Assembly (NCBI GenBank): GCA_023435265.1
Contig: JAEYRZ010000162.1
Span: forward strand, 1 to 33,616
DNA from: Pseudomonadota bacterium
GTDB taxonomy: Bacteria; Desulfobacterota; Desulfobacteria; Desulfobacterales; Desulfosarcinaceae
Direction: 5' to 3'
Length of the DNA: 33,616 nt
Each line of letters opens with the position of its first letter. Position 1 is the first letter of the stretch. A program made the position numbers and the translations under genes. Shown here piece after piece: positions 26,046 to 33,423 of the stretch. Below the pieces are notes generated by a model that saw only the letters and a list, made by a program, of their open reading frames with translations, was not told the origin of the DNA and made no database searches.

Positions 26046-26519
26046 ATGGAAGATGAAGCAGAGCGCACGTTCGATAAGAATATCCTGATCGCCGTGGACA
26101 CATCGGAGAATTCCCGGCGCGCGGTGGCATATGTCGGCCGCATGCTGGGCGGCCTGGAGGGCTTCACGGCCACCTTGCTCCATGTGATCCCGGATCCGGA
26201 AGAAGATTATTTTCCATCCGAATCCGAACGGGAATCCTGGATCCAGAGCTATCGCGCAAGGACCGAGGCCGTTATGGATGAATACCGCGCCATGCTGATC
26301 TCGTCCGGATTCGCGGCGGACGCGGTCAGTTTGCACATGCCCCGCCGGTATTGCCCTTCCATGGCGGAGTGTATTCTCTCCGAACGCCGGAACCAGACAT
26401 TTTCGACGATCGTGGTCGGACGGCACGGGCTTTCCCGTAAAGAGGAGTTCTTGTTCGGAAGCATTTCCAACAAAATCGTCCATCATGCCCAGAACTGCAC
26501 CGTCTGGGTGGTCGCGTGA
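26046..26519 (+). CDS. universal stress protein, UspA family
   Basis: A 157-residue single Usp domain. It opens with ILIAVDTSENSRRAVAYV, including the conserved Asp, and ends with the ATP-binding signature G-x2-G-x9-G-S at G125, G128, G138 and S139, so it is of the nucleotide-binding type. GGGAAGGAGGAG gives a strong ribosome site. It is downstream of and probably co-transcribed with the kinase-like gene. Its client is unknown. Confidence 0.93.
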   Translation: MEDEAERTFDKNILIAVDTSENSRRAVAYVGRMLGGLEGFTATLLHVIPDPEEDYFPSESERESWIQSYRARTEAVMDEYRAMLISSGFAADAVSLHMPRRYCPSMAECILSERRNQTFSTIVVGRHGLSRKEEFLFGSISNKIVHHAQNCTVWVVA

Positions 26520-26928
26520 TGTATGCCGCCTTGCTGCTGGCCCCCTATACGATATTCCGGCAGCCCGCATTACATGGATGCCTTCACCTCGGCCTTGGCC
26601 CTTTCCGTATTCCGACAGCAGCCTGGATTCGCCTTCGTTCCCGTCGCGGTCACGAACAGACCAGGATCTTCAGCGCATATAATTTGCTGCACAAAGCGCA
26701 TTTAAAATATTGCGCCCGAACGCTCTGCGAAGGACCCGAGAACCGCGACGGGCTCGAAAAACAGCGTCTGTCCAAACGGCGGTGCGCCCGCCAGGCATCT
26801 CCACACGGGCGTCCGGCACCTCATGAGGCGGTTCACTGTCGATTGGGCGAAATGAATGGTATGGCTGGCAAGAAATTTGCGTAATAACTCAGCGGCATCT
26901 CATTTACCTCCATGCACCTTCCTCCAGA
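26520..26928. other. intergenic region without a convincing gene
   Basis: An open frame of 122 codons (26516-26884) has an unconvincing composition and no clear ribosome site. Within the region are a perfect TATAAT at 26678-26683 without a good -35, and the inverted repeat GCGCA-N10-TGCGC at 26696-26715. A segment at 26580-26592 shares 13 bases with 30228-30240, encoding DAFTS in both places. The region could be decayed coding sequence or could hold a small RNA. Confidence 0.4.
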
Positions 26929-26963
26929 CGAGCCTGAAAGGTCTCCTTTCAGGCTCGCTCTTT
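26929..26963 (+). terminator. rho-independent terminator between convergent operons
   Basis: A 13-pair perfect stem with a three-base loop (26929-26941 with 26945-26957) is followed on the plus strand by CTCTTTTCT. It ends plus-strand transcription from the UspA side. The stop codon of the convergent ABC ATPase lies inside the stem, so on the minus strand the hairpin also caps that mRNA, though without a T-run. Confidence 0.85.
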
Positions 26964-27785
26964 TCTCAGGGCGGTTGGCGCTCTCCCTGTCGGCTGATGA
27001 ACTGTTCTTTCTTTCCTCCTGACTCCGTTCTGCTCCAGCGGAATAATCAAGGGGCGGCCCTCGTGCTGGAGGATCTCAACCGCAACCCCGTAGACCGCCT
27101 GAACCATTTCCGCCGTCACCTCCCCGGGCCTGCCGGTTGCGAAAACGGCGCCTTCCTTCAAAAAAATGAACTTGTCGGCCCAGCGCAGAGCTTTGTCAAG
27201 ATCGTGCATGGTCATGACGGCGGCCACTGCATGCTGTTCGGCGACCTGCCGGATGATGGACAGGATATCGAGCTGATTTCGCAGATCCAGGCTGCTGGTT
27301 GGCTCGTCCATCAGCAGCAGCCGCGGTTCCTGCACGAGGGCGCGGGCAATGGCCACCTTCTGCAGTTCGCCGCCGCTCAACTGGTCGATGTGGCGCATGG
27401 TCAAGGCATCGAGATTAAGGCGCTGGATGGCGGCGGCGGTCAGGCGCAGATCATGATCCGATACCCCCCAACCCAGATGCGGCCGCCGGCCCAGCAGAAC
27501 GGCATCGAACACAGTCAGACGCACCGTTTCGGTACGCTGGGCGATATAGCCGACCCGGCGCGCAACCTTGCTCGCATCCAGGCGCAACACATCGCAGCCG
27601 TCCACGAGGACGCTTCCGGCGGCCGGCCGCAGGTGGGCATTGATGCATTTGAGCAGGGTGGTCTTGCCGACTCCGTTGGGCCCCAGTATACAAAGCAGTT
27701 CGCCGGCCTGCAGTGTAAAGCGGACATCGCGCAGCACCGGTCGGCTGTTGTATCGAAATTCGAGGCCGATCACATCCAGAATCAC
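26949..27785 (-). CDS. ABC transporter ATP-binding protein, FecE/BtuD type
   Basis: A 278-residue ATPase. Walker A is GPNGVGKTT (35-43), the signature LSGGE lies near residue 137, Walker B LLLMDEPTSSLD follows, and the switch His is in TMHD. Its tail of about 30 residues after the usual end is basic and probably disordered. The assigned GTG 27785 overlaps the permease stop by four bases, but the best ribosome site GGAGGT lies on top of it, so a GTG at 27773 is an alternative start. It energises uptake of a chelated metal or cofactor with the next two genes. Confidence 0.92.
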   Translation of the reverse strand: MILDVIGLEFRYNSRPVLRDVRFTLQAGELLCILGPNGVGKTTLLKCINAHLRPAAGSVLVDGCDVLRLDASKVARRVGYIAQRTETVRLTVFDAVLLGRRPHLGWGVSDHDLRLTAAAIQRLNLDALTMRHIDQLSGGELQKVAIARALVQEPRLLLMDEPTSSLDLRNQLDILSIIRQVAEQHAVAAVMTMHDLDKALRWADKFIFLKEGAVFATGRPGEVTAEMVQAVYGVAVEILQHEGRPLIIPLEQNGVRRKERTVHQPTGRAPTALRKERA

Positions 27786-28852
27786 CTCCGGTACCCCCTA
27801 AGGATGAGATAGATGAACACCGGAGCGCCGGTAAAGGCGGTCAGCACCGATACCGGTAGCACTTTGGGCGCCAGCAGCAGCCGGGCGATCGTATCCGAAG
27901 CCAGCAGCAGGAGGGCGCCTGTCAGCAGCACACCCGGAAGCAGAAAGCGATGATCCGCGCCGATCGTTCGACGCACGATATGCGGGCAGACCAGGCCCAC
28001 GAACCCGATCACGCCCAGAAAGGCAACCGCCACGGCGGTAACCAGCGAGGCGGCCAGCATGGCCTGCAGGCGCACCCGCTCCACCTGGACGCCCAGCCCA
28101 CGGGCGGTTTCATCCCCGCCGTCCACGGCGTTGAAGTCCCAACGCTTTAAGAAAAAGAAAACCGACGCCGCAGCCGTGACCAGGGCCAGGATGGCGATCT
28201 CGTTCCACGAGGCCCGCGCCGCGTCCCCGAAGGTCCAGAACACCATGGCCGCGAGCTGCACATCGTCGGCAAAGAATTGCAGGAACATGATGCCGGCAGA
28301 AAACAGCGCACTCAGGGCCACGCCGGTCAGCACCATCACTTCAGGCGTGGCCCCCCGGAAGCGCGCAATGCCGACGATGATCAGGGCTGTGAGGCCGCAG
28401 CACACAAATGCCGCCGTAGTGGTCAAACAAGGATTTGAGATCGTGACGGCGCCGATGACGGTGCTGCTCATCTGCCCCGTGCCGAGCAGCATGACGGACA
28501 TGGCCGCTCCGAACGCGGCGGCGTGCGATATCCCCAATGTGAAGGGGGATCCAAGGGGATTGCGCAGCACAGACTGCATCACGGCTCCGGATACGGCCAG
28601 AGCCGCTCCGCCGATGACAGCCGCCAGGGCCTGAGGCAGCCGGATATGCCAGACAATGGCGTCGAGCTGCGGTGAAACCGCCGCACCCATCAGGGTGAGG
28701 GCCACATCCGACAGCGGCAGCGGAGCCGCGCCGACCGAAATCCCGACCAGCACCATGATCAGCAGCAGGAGTCCTGTGGCGGCGATGAATCCTGTCTTGC
28801 GGCCGATATAGCGCCGGTACGCCACGGGGATCTGTCCGGAGTGCAGATGCAT
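27782..28852 (-). CDS. ABC transporter permease, FecCD family
   Basis: A 356-residue integral membrane protein with about ten hydrophobic segments. It has the FecCD hallmark stretch LAVSGAVMQSVLRNPLGSP around residues 85-105, and ends with the usual LTAFTGAPVFIYLILRGYRR. Family members import Fe-siderophores, heme, cobalamin or molybdate. ATG 28852 has GAGGCAGG upstream. It follows the binding-protein gene by 12 bases and overlaps the ATPase gene. Confidence 0.94.
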   Translation of the reverse strand: MHLHSGQIPVAYRRYIGRKTGFIAATGLLLLIMVLVGISVGAAPLPLSDVALTLMGAAVSPQLDAIVWHIRLPQALAAVIGGAALAVSGAVMQSVLRNPLGSPFTLGISHAAAFGAAMSVMLLGTGQMSSTVIGAVTISNPCLTTTAAFVCCGLTALIIVGIARFRGATPEVMVLTGVALSALFSAGIMFLQFFADDVQLAAMVFWTFGDAARASWNEIAILALVTAAASVFFFLKRWDFNAVDGGDETARGLGVQVERVRLQAMLAASLVTAVAVAFLGVIGFVGLVCPHIVRRTIGADHRFLLPGVLLTGALLLLASDTIARLLLAPKVLPVSVLTAFTGAPVFIYLILRGYRR

Positions 28853-28864
28853 GCCAGCCTGCCT

Positions 28865-29953
28865 CTACTTCAAGGGGATTTGTCGATAAACAAGGCCCTG
28901 AAAGGCCTGGTTCATGGTTTCGAACACGGGTTTGCCGACCAGGAAAGAATAGATCTCGTCAGCCTTGGCGGCCGGGTCCACGTCGCCGAAGCGTTCGGGA
29001 TAGAGTATTTTACCGATAAAGTAGGCGTTCGCCAGGATCGAGCCGAAATTGTGGCTGTACCAACTATACGGCAGAAGCCCGTAAACCGCTCCCCGGCGCA
29101 CGGCGCTCAAGACTTGGTAGGCCGGGTCCTCTTCGAGTTCGTGGCGCCCGCCCGCTTCTTCGCCCGTCTGCAGGGTGGATAAATCGAGAAAGAGTATGTC
29201 GGGATCCCAGGCCACGATTTTTTCCTTCGCGACGCTGACCGCCCCGGAAGGGCTGCCGGGCTGCCGGGCCACATTCAAGGCCTGGACAAACCCGAAGGGC
29301 GGGTACTCCGGTTCGGTGGACTGGAATCCATGCGGTCCCTTGAGCGCAATGCCGCCGACAAAACAGCGCTTGCGCCCGCCAGGCGGAATGTTCCCGGTGC
29401 GGGCCGCCAGATCGGCAATGGTCTCTTCCCAGAATCGAATGACCCGCTCGGCCCGTTGCTCCTTTCCAAGGACTTCGCCCATGGTCCGCAGGCTTTGATA
29501 TAAGCTGGGCCGCCTGGACCCGAAGTCGCCGTAATCGAGAACGATCACCGGGATGCCGGTTTTCTGCTGCAGTTTGGCCGGATCGTGTCCCAGCCCGGGA
29601 TAGGTTTTGAAGATCACCTCAGGGGCCGGGTTCAGGGCGAGGATCAACTCCGGATTGTCGTACCCCCTGAACTCCCCGAACATCGGCATGCTGCTCAATT
29701 GCGGATGGGCCAGGGCATAAGGGCGGGCATCGAACCGGGTACGCCTTTTTTCGATATCGTCGACCGCCACCACCCGATCCTGGGCCTGCAGGTAAATCAG
29801 CAGCCGCAGGCAGCCGGGACCGGAACAAACGACGTGCCGGACCTCAAAGGGCCGAGGCAACCGGTTGCCGGCAGCATCCGTGATTTCCGCCGCCCTGATT
29901 CCTCCGGCTGAAGTCAAAAATCCCAGTACAACCAGAATCCAAACCGATCTCAT
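28865..29953 (-). CDS. periplasmic substrate-binding protein, FecB/BtuF family (metal chelate type)
   Basis: A 362-residue protein with a signal peptide: a hydrophobic core WILVVLGFLTSAGG and a likely cut after GIRAA. The mature part begins with ITDAAGNRLPRP and contains GPGCLRLLIYLQAQDRVVAV followed by a DD pair, a form I associate with metal-chelate binding proteins of anaerobes and methanogens rather than with enterobacterial FecB. The ligand is unknown. It is first in its operon, and its leader contains a promoter and an intrinsic terminator. No TonB-dependent receptor is nearby. Confidence 0.92.
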   Translation of the reverse strand: MRSVWILVVLGFLTSAGGIRAAEITDAAGNRLPRPFEVRHVVCSGPGCLRLLIYLQAQDRVVAVDDIEKRRTRFDARPYALAHPQLSSMPMFGEFRGYDNPELILALNPAPEVIFKTYPGLGHDPAKLQQKTGIPVIVLDYGDFGSRRPSLYQSLRTMGEVLGKEQRAERVIRFWEETIADLAARTGNIPPGGRKRCFVGGIALKGPHGFQSTEPEYPPFGFVQALNVARQPGSPSGAVSVAKEKIVAWDPDILFLDLSTLQTGEEAGGRHELEEDPAYQVLSAVRRGAVYGLLPYSWYSHNFGSILANAYFIGKILYPERFGDVDPAAKADEIYSFLVGKPVFETMNQAFQGLVYRQIPLK

Positions 29954-29972
29954 TCCCGCCTCGCTCCGAAAA

Positions 29973-30026
29973 TGAAAAAGGCTGCGTTCGTCGCAAATTA
30001 TATTGCGCGACGATTTCCGCAGCCTT
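29973..30026 (-). terminator. intrinsic terminator in the leader of the FecBCD-type operon
   Basis: On the minus strand AAGGCTGCG (30018-30026) pairs with CGCAGCCTT (29978-29986), and inside it TCGTCGC (29988-29994) pairs with GCGACGA (30007-30013). TTTTTCATTTT follows. It lies only about 20 bases before the binding-protein ATG and downstream of a promoter-like sequence, an arrangement typical of leader attenuation. A small hairpin with a CGAA loop (30061-30078) precedes it and could belong to an antiterminating or ligand-binding structure. Confidence 0.65.
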
Positions 30027-30089
30027 CATGGCCGAAATAACGAATAGGATGTAAGGCGAAGATTGCCTTCGGGCAATCGCTTTTCTGCG

Positions 30090-30118
30090 AGGCTAAAACA
30101 ACGCGGCAGTACTGTCAA
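30090..30118 (-). promoter_or_regulatory. possible sigma70 promoter for the FecBCD-type operon
   Basis: On the minus strand a perfect -35 TTGACA (30113-30118) is followed after 17 bases by TAGCCT (30090-30095), a weak -10. Transcription from near 30083 would give a leader of about 130 bases containing the terminator hairpin. Confidence 0.5.
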
Positions 30119-30125
30119 CAAATAA

Positions 30126-30293
30126 TACAGCGAGACACAAACACTACCGGGCTGCAATCAGGCCGGAAAGGATCGATCTCTCTTTCAACACCCCAAGCAC
30201 TTCTCCAGCAACCCGCAGTGCATCGACGCCTTCACCTCGGTCCTGTTTATGCCGCACCCCGACCTGAAGCAGTTCCCCAGCATGCCGGCCTGA
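30126..30293 (+). pseudogene. possible decayed gene fragment (C-terminal piece of an unidentified protein)
   Basis: A 55-codon open stretch with no start codon of usual type ends at TGA 30291. Its translation looks protein-like, containing HPKHFSSNPQCIDAFTSVLF and PHPDLKQFPSMPA, with codon use like the neighbours. I do not recognise the family. A related peptide (MDAFTSAL) is readable at 26574-26597. It may be a remnant of a repeated or transposed gene, or a chance frame. Confidence 0.3.
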
Positions 30294-30398
30294 AACAGCG
30301 GGGCACGATAGAAGTGATCCGAGACGGGCAATCAACGGTTCACGCCTGTCCAGTGATCGCGGTCGATCGGCGCAATCCCGGGAATCGAGGTGCTGCCG

Positions 30399-30653
30399 CT
30401 ATTCTTCCTGGCCGCTGGACATTTCGCTTTCGCGGTAATCCGGATCGCTGCTGCGGGGGACCGCCTCAAGGGTAAACACATCCAGTCCATCCCGAGTGCG
30501 CTCCACGATGAAGCGTTTGCCGCAAGCCGCGCAATCCACATAACGCGGTGCATAATTCGGCAGCGAAATGGTTTTTTTCGCGTGACAGTACGGACAACCG
30601 ACTTTTTTTTGAAGCCGTGTAGGTGCCGCAAGGGATTTGAGCGCTTGGATCAT
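30399..30653 (-). CDS. small zinc-ribbon protein
   Basis: An 84-residue protein. Two CxxC knuckles, C20-P-Y-C23 and C41-A-A-C44, form a zinc ribbon; the acidic C-terminus (RESEMSSGQEE) is probably disordered. ATG 30653 is preceded by GGGAGGT at good spacing, so the longer frame from 30725 is rejected. The function is unknown; such ribbons often bind nucleic acid or act as protein-protein adaptors. It lies downstream of the sigma54 activator and the small unknown gene on the same strand. Confidence 0.75.
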   Translation of the reverse strand: MIQALKSLAAPTRLQKKVGCPYCHAKKTISLPNYAPRYVDCAACGKRFIVERTRDGLDVFTLEAVPRSSDPDYRESEMSSGQEE

Positions 30654-30768
30654 AAGGGTACCTCCCTTTCGTGCGCGGTTTAAAGCGGGCCGGCCGGTTC
30701 CGGCTGGCGCACAAAGAATACGCAATTACGATGCCACTAAGCAGGCGTTTCGGAAGCTTGGCAAGAAG

Positions 30769-31080
30769 TCACGGTTCGGTCCGCGCGGGCGGAGATTTCG
30801 CGATCAATCGGATCGGCGCGGCGCCCGGCGTAATGGCCGGCGGCGCATCGCCGAAGGAAAGGGCAACGCTTAAATGCGTGCGGCCGGCCAGAGGCGGATA
30901 AATGGCGCGCAGACGCGGGAAATCCACGGTGGTCAGGAGACGGGCGACGACGTCGATGGTGCGCTCGATATCGTTTTTCGCCGCCTCATCCGCTTTGAAA
31001 TAGGCGGCGATGGAAGTATTGTAAAGATGTTTGAGTTCGGTTTCGATACAGTGGGCCGAGAGGTCGAGCCGGATGCGCAC
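30769..31080 (-). CDS. small hypothetical protein
   Basis: A 103-residue protein of no recognised family. The N-terminal 60 residues are amphipathic and probably helical (HCIETELKHLYNTSIAAYF, then a KNDIERTIDVVARLL helix); the rest is Pro/Ala-rich. GTG 31080 has a strong ribosome site (AGGAGG six bases before) and lies 12 bases after the sigma54 activator stop, so it is very likely co-expressed with it and may be its partner or modulator. Confidence 0.65.
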   Translation of the reverse strand: MRIRLDLSAHCIETELKHLYNTSIAAYFKADEAAKNDIERTIDVVARLLTTVDFPRLRAIYPPLAGRTHLSVALSFGDAPPAITPGAAPIRLIAKSPPARTEP

Positions 31081-31092
31081 CGTTCGCCTCCT

Positions 31093-32493
31093 TCACGGAG
31101 ATTTCTCCCGCTGCAGCGGAAGGCTCCATTTTTTCATATACTTCCATATTGCGGTGCGGCTCAGTCCGAGGCTGCGCGCCACTTCCGCCTTGTTCCAGTC
31201 GCAGGTTTCAAGAAGCGCCACGAGGCGCTCCCGGGTTAATTTTTTGCGCTTGCCGATGATCGGCCCGCGGGGCATCGGAAAGCAGGTCCTGTCCGGGTCG
31301 AGGATTTCCATCGGCAGGTCGGTCTGTTCGATCTGCTCCCGATTGCAGAGCACAAAGGCGTGTTCGATGGCGTTTTCGAGTTCACGGACATTGCCGGGCC
31401 AGTCATGGTTCATCAGAACATGCAGCGACTGTTGGGAAAGGCTCATGATCTGTTTGCCGGTTTTGGCATTCAGCATGCTGATGAAATGACTGATCAACAG
31501 GGGGATGTCGTCGCGGCGGTTCCTGAGCGCGGGCAGCCGGATGGGGAAGACTTTGAGACGATAATACAGATCTTCGCGGAATTGACCCTCACGGACTTTC
31601 TGGTAGAGGTCCTGATGTGTGGCGGCAATGATGCGGATATCGATTTTGCGCCGTCTTGATTCCCCGACGCGCTCCACCTCGCGCTCCTGAAGTACCCGCA
31701 GCAACTTGACCTGGACGGGCGGGTTGAGTTCGCCGATTTCATCCAGGAATACCGTGCCTCCGGCCGCCTCTTCGAAACGTCCCGCACGGTCGCGCACCGC
31801 ACCGGTAAACGCTCCCCGCACGTGTCCGAAGAGCTCGCTTTCCAGCAGCGTTTCCGTGAGCGCGCTGCAGTTCACGGCGACCAGCGGACCCTGCCTGCGC
31901 TCGCTGTTGTAATGGATCGCGCCGGCCACCAGTTCCTTTCCAGTCCCGCTCTCGCCCTGGATGAGGACGGTGGCTTCGCTTTGCGCGGCGGCCTGAATTG
32001 CCGCGAACACGCGCCGCATGGACTTGCTCTTGCCGATGATGTTGTGCAGGCGGTGGAGATCACCCAGCCGCAACGCCGCTTCCTGCGCTTTCTGGCGCGC
32101 CTGGTTCAGTTCGGTCATGTCGGTGACGGTCTCGACCACCCCCAGAATGCGTCCATTTTCATCCTTCACTGCATTGGCGGTTTTGATCACCGGGACATCA
32201 TGCCCCTGCTTGTGGCGGATGAGGCACTCTTTGGTTTCCGACCGTCCCTGTTCGATGATCCCGCACTGCTCTATGCCCGAGGGACATCCTCTGCCGAAAC
32301 AGCGGCTGCATTGCAGGAGACGACAGGTCTTCCCCAGCGCCTCCCCGGCCGAGTAGCCGCTGATGCGCTCCATGGACCGGTTCCAGAATGAAATCCGGCC
32401 GTCGATGTCCATGGTGAAAACACCTTCGGCCATAGCGTCGATGATGGCGTTGGCGAATCGGATATTCCACAGGTTGTGGGTTTTCTCGGACAT
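31093..32493 (-). CDS. sigma54-dependent transcriptional activator with a Cys-rich PAS domain
   Basis: A 466-residue activator. The PAS domain (about 12-140) contains a cysteine group reading CRLLQCSRCFGRGCP and then QCGI, which could bind a metal or iron-sulfur centre or sense redox. The AAA+ domain has Walker A GESGTGKE, an intact GAFTGA, and the D-E pair in FLDEIGEL. The C-terminal helix-turn-helix is NKAEVARSLGLSRTAIWKYM. ATG 32493 (GAGGGA upstream) is preferred over the open frame to 32853, which is low-complexity. Its targets are unknown; the divergent thioredoxin gene and its own operon are candidates. Confidence 0.93.
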   Translation of the reverse strand: MSEKTHNLWNIRFANAIIDAMAEGVFTMDIDGRISFWNRSMERISGYSAGEALGKTCRLLQCSRCFGRGCPSGIEQCGIIEQGRSETKECLIRHKQGHDVPVIKTANAVKDENGRILGVVETVTDMTELNQARQKAQEAALRLGDLHRLHNIIGKSKSMRRVFAAIQAAAQSEATVLIQGESGTGKELVAGAIHYNSERRQGPLVAVNCSALTETLLESELFGHVRGAFTGAVRDRAGRFEEAAGGTVFLDEIGELNPPVQVKLLRVLQEREVERVGESRRRKIDIRIIAATHQDLYQKVREGQFREDLYYRLKVFPIRLPALRNRRDDIPLLISHFISMLNAKTGKQIMSLSQQSLHVLMNHDWPGNVRELENAIEHAFVLCNREQIEQTDLPMEILDPDRTCFPMPRGPIIGKRKKLTRERLVALLETCDWNKAEVARSLGLSRTAIWKYMKKWSLPLQREKSP

Positions 32494-32874
32494 CGGAATT
32501 CCCTCGTGTCGCATTCGAGGCGTTACCGAAACGTTACTTGTGGTTACCTGAACATAAAGACCGGTTGCGTCCGCAGTCAAGGTCTTTTCCAGGGTCCAGG
32601 GGCGCCGGTTTTCGGGCCACGGAACGTTTACTTTCGGTTCAGTGCCGCCTTTCCAGCGGCCTGCGTGCCCGGGGCCTGCCGGCCCATGGCATGGATGTTG
32701 AAGAGTATTGCGCCGTATGCGGCTTCTTCGGCACGCGCCGTCGTACCACGGGAGATTGCTGCGGAGCGGTTCGCTTGAAGCAGCGAACGGATGCGTTGCG
32801 GCCGGGTGATGCGCCTCATCATCGTTCCGCTGCTGGGGATGGTGATCATGCAATGTTCAGGAAAGGAGAACCCG
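32494..32874. other. divergent intergenic region between the activator and thioredoxin genes
   Basis: About 380 bases without a convincing gene. Near the activator start it contains three phased GTTAC repeats. Near the thioredoxin side TGGCATGGATGTTGAA (32687-32702) resembles a sigma54 promoter, but its -12 element has GA instead of the near-invariant GC. Promoters for both genes should lie here. Confidence 0.5.
32522..32547. repeat. three phased GTTAC repeats
   Basis: GTTAC occurs at 32522, 32533 and 32543, spaced by 11 and 10 bases, one helical turn each, so all copies face the same side of the DNA. They are 29-55 bases upstream of the activator ATG, a plausible operator position. Confidence 0.45.
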
Positions 32875-33237
32875 ATGTCAGACCTGGTGTTTGAAATTAC
32901 GGAAGACAACTTCAAAGACACCGTGCTCGACAGTCCGAGACCGGTGGTCGTGGATTTCTGGGCGCCGTGGTGCGGTCCCTGTCAGGCCATGGGTCCGGTA
33001 CTGGCCGCCCTGGCGCTTCGGTTCAACGATCAGGTTTCGTTTGCGAAGTGCAATGTCGACAACCATCCGACCCTTGCCGGGCGCTACGGTATCAAATCGA
33101 TTCCCACCCTGATCATCTTCAGCGGCGGCGAGCCTGTAGAGATGATGATCGGAGCGGTCGCGCAGAAAAAATTGGCGGACGGCATCGCCAGGGTAGTGGA
33201 CGGCAAAGTGAGCACCCGCCCCTTCCTCATGGCCTGA
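32875..33237 (+). CDS. trxA: thioredoxin
   Basis: A 120-residue thioredoxin of normal length with active site WCGPC (C33, C36) and the cis-proline segment IPTLIIF. It reduces protein disulfides in the cytoplasm. ATG 32875 is preceded by AAAGGAG; the upstream frame from 32791 adds a hydrophobic stretch with a Cys that could mimic a lipoprotein signal, but its ATG lacks a ribosome site. It is followed by a disulfide-reductase-like flavoprotein gene, which fits a shared thiol-redox role. Confidence 0.93.
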   Translation: MSDLVFEITEDNFKDTVLDSPRPVVVDFWAPWCGPCQAMGPVLAALALRFNDQVSFAKCNVDNHPTLAGRYGIKSIPTLIIFSGGEPVEMMIGAVAQKKLADGIARVVDGKVSTRPFLMA

Positions 33238-33423
33238 TCGGAACGGCAAGATAACGCGGAAGCGCCGGCACTCGTTTCCTGGAGCATTCGGCGTGACCCG
33301 CCAGGATTTCTAATTGCGGCAGCCCTCGACTTCGCAGTACACTTGTTGTTGTAAATCGAGCCGCAGGGCGCAGACCGCAATGCGGCCCCCGACGTTGAAC
33401 CTCCACCCAAGGAGAGAGAAACG

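Noticed and set aside
26516..26884. 122-codon frame after uspA
   Set aside because: No ribosome site, no recognisable motif and composition unlike the neighbours.
30144..30335. 63-codon minus-strand frame
   Set aside because: No ribosome site or motif, and it is antisense to the more protein-like fragment on the plus strand.
32687..32702. Sigma54-like promoter TGGCATGGATGTTGAA before thioredoxin
   Set aside because: The -12 element ends in GA rather than the near-invariant GC, so the match is not good enough.
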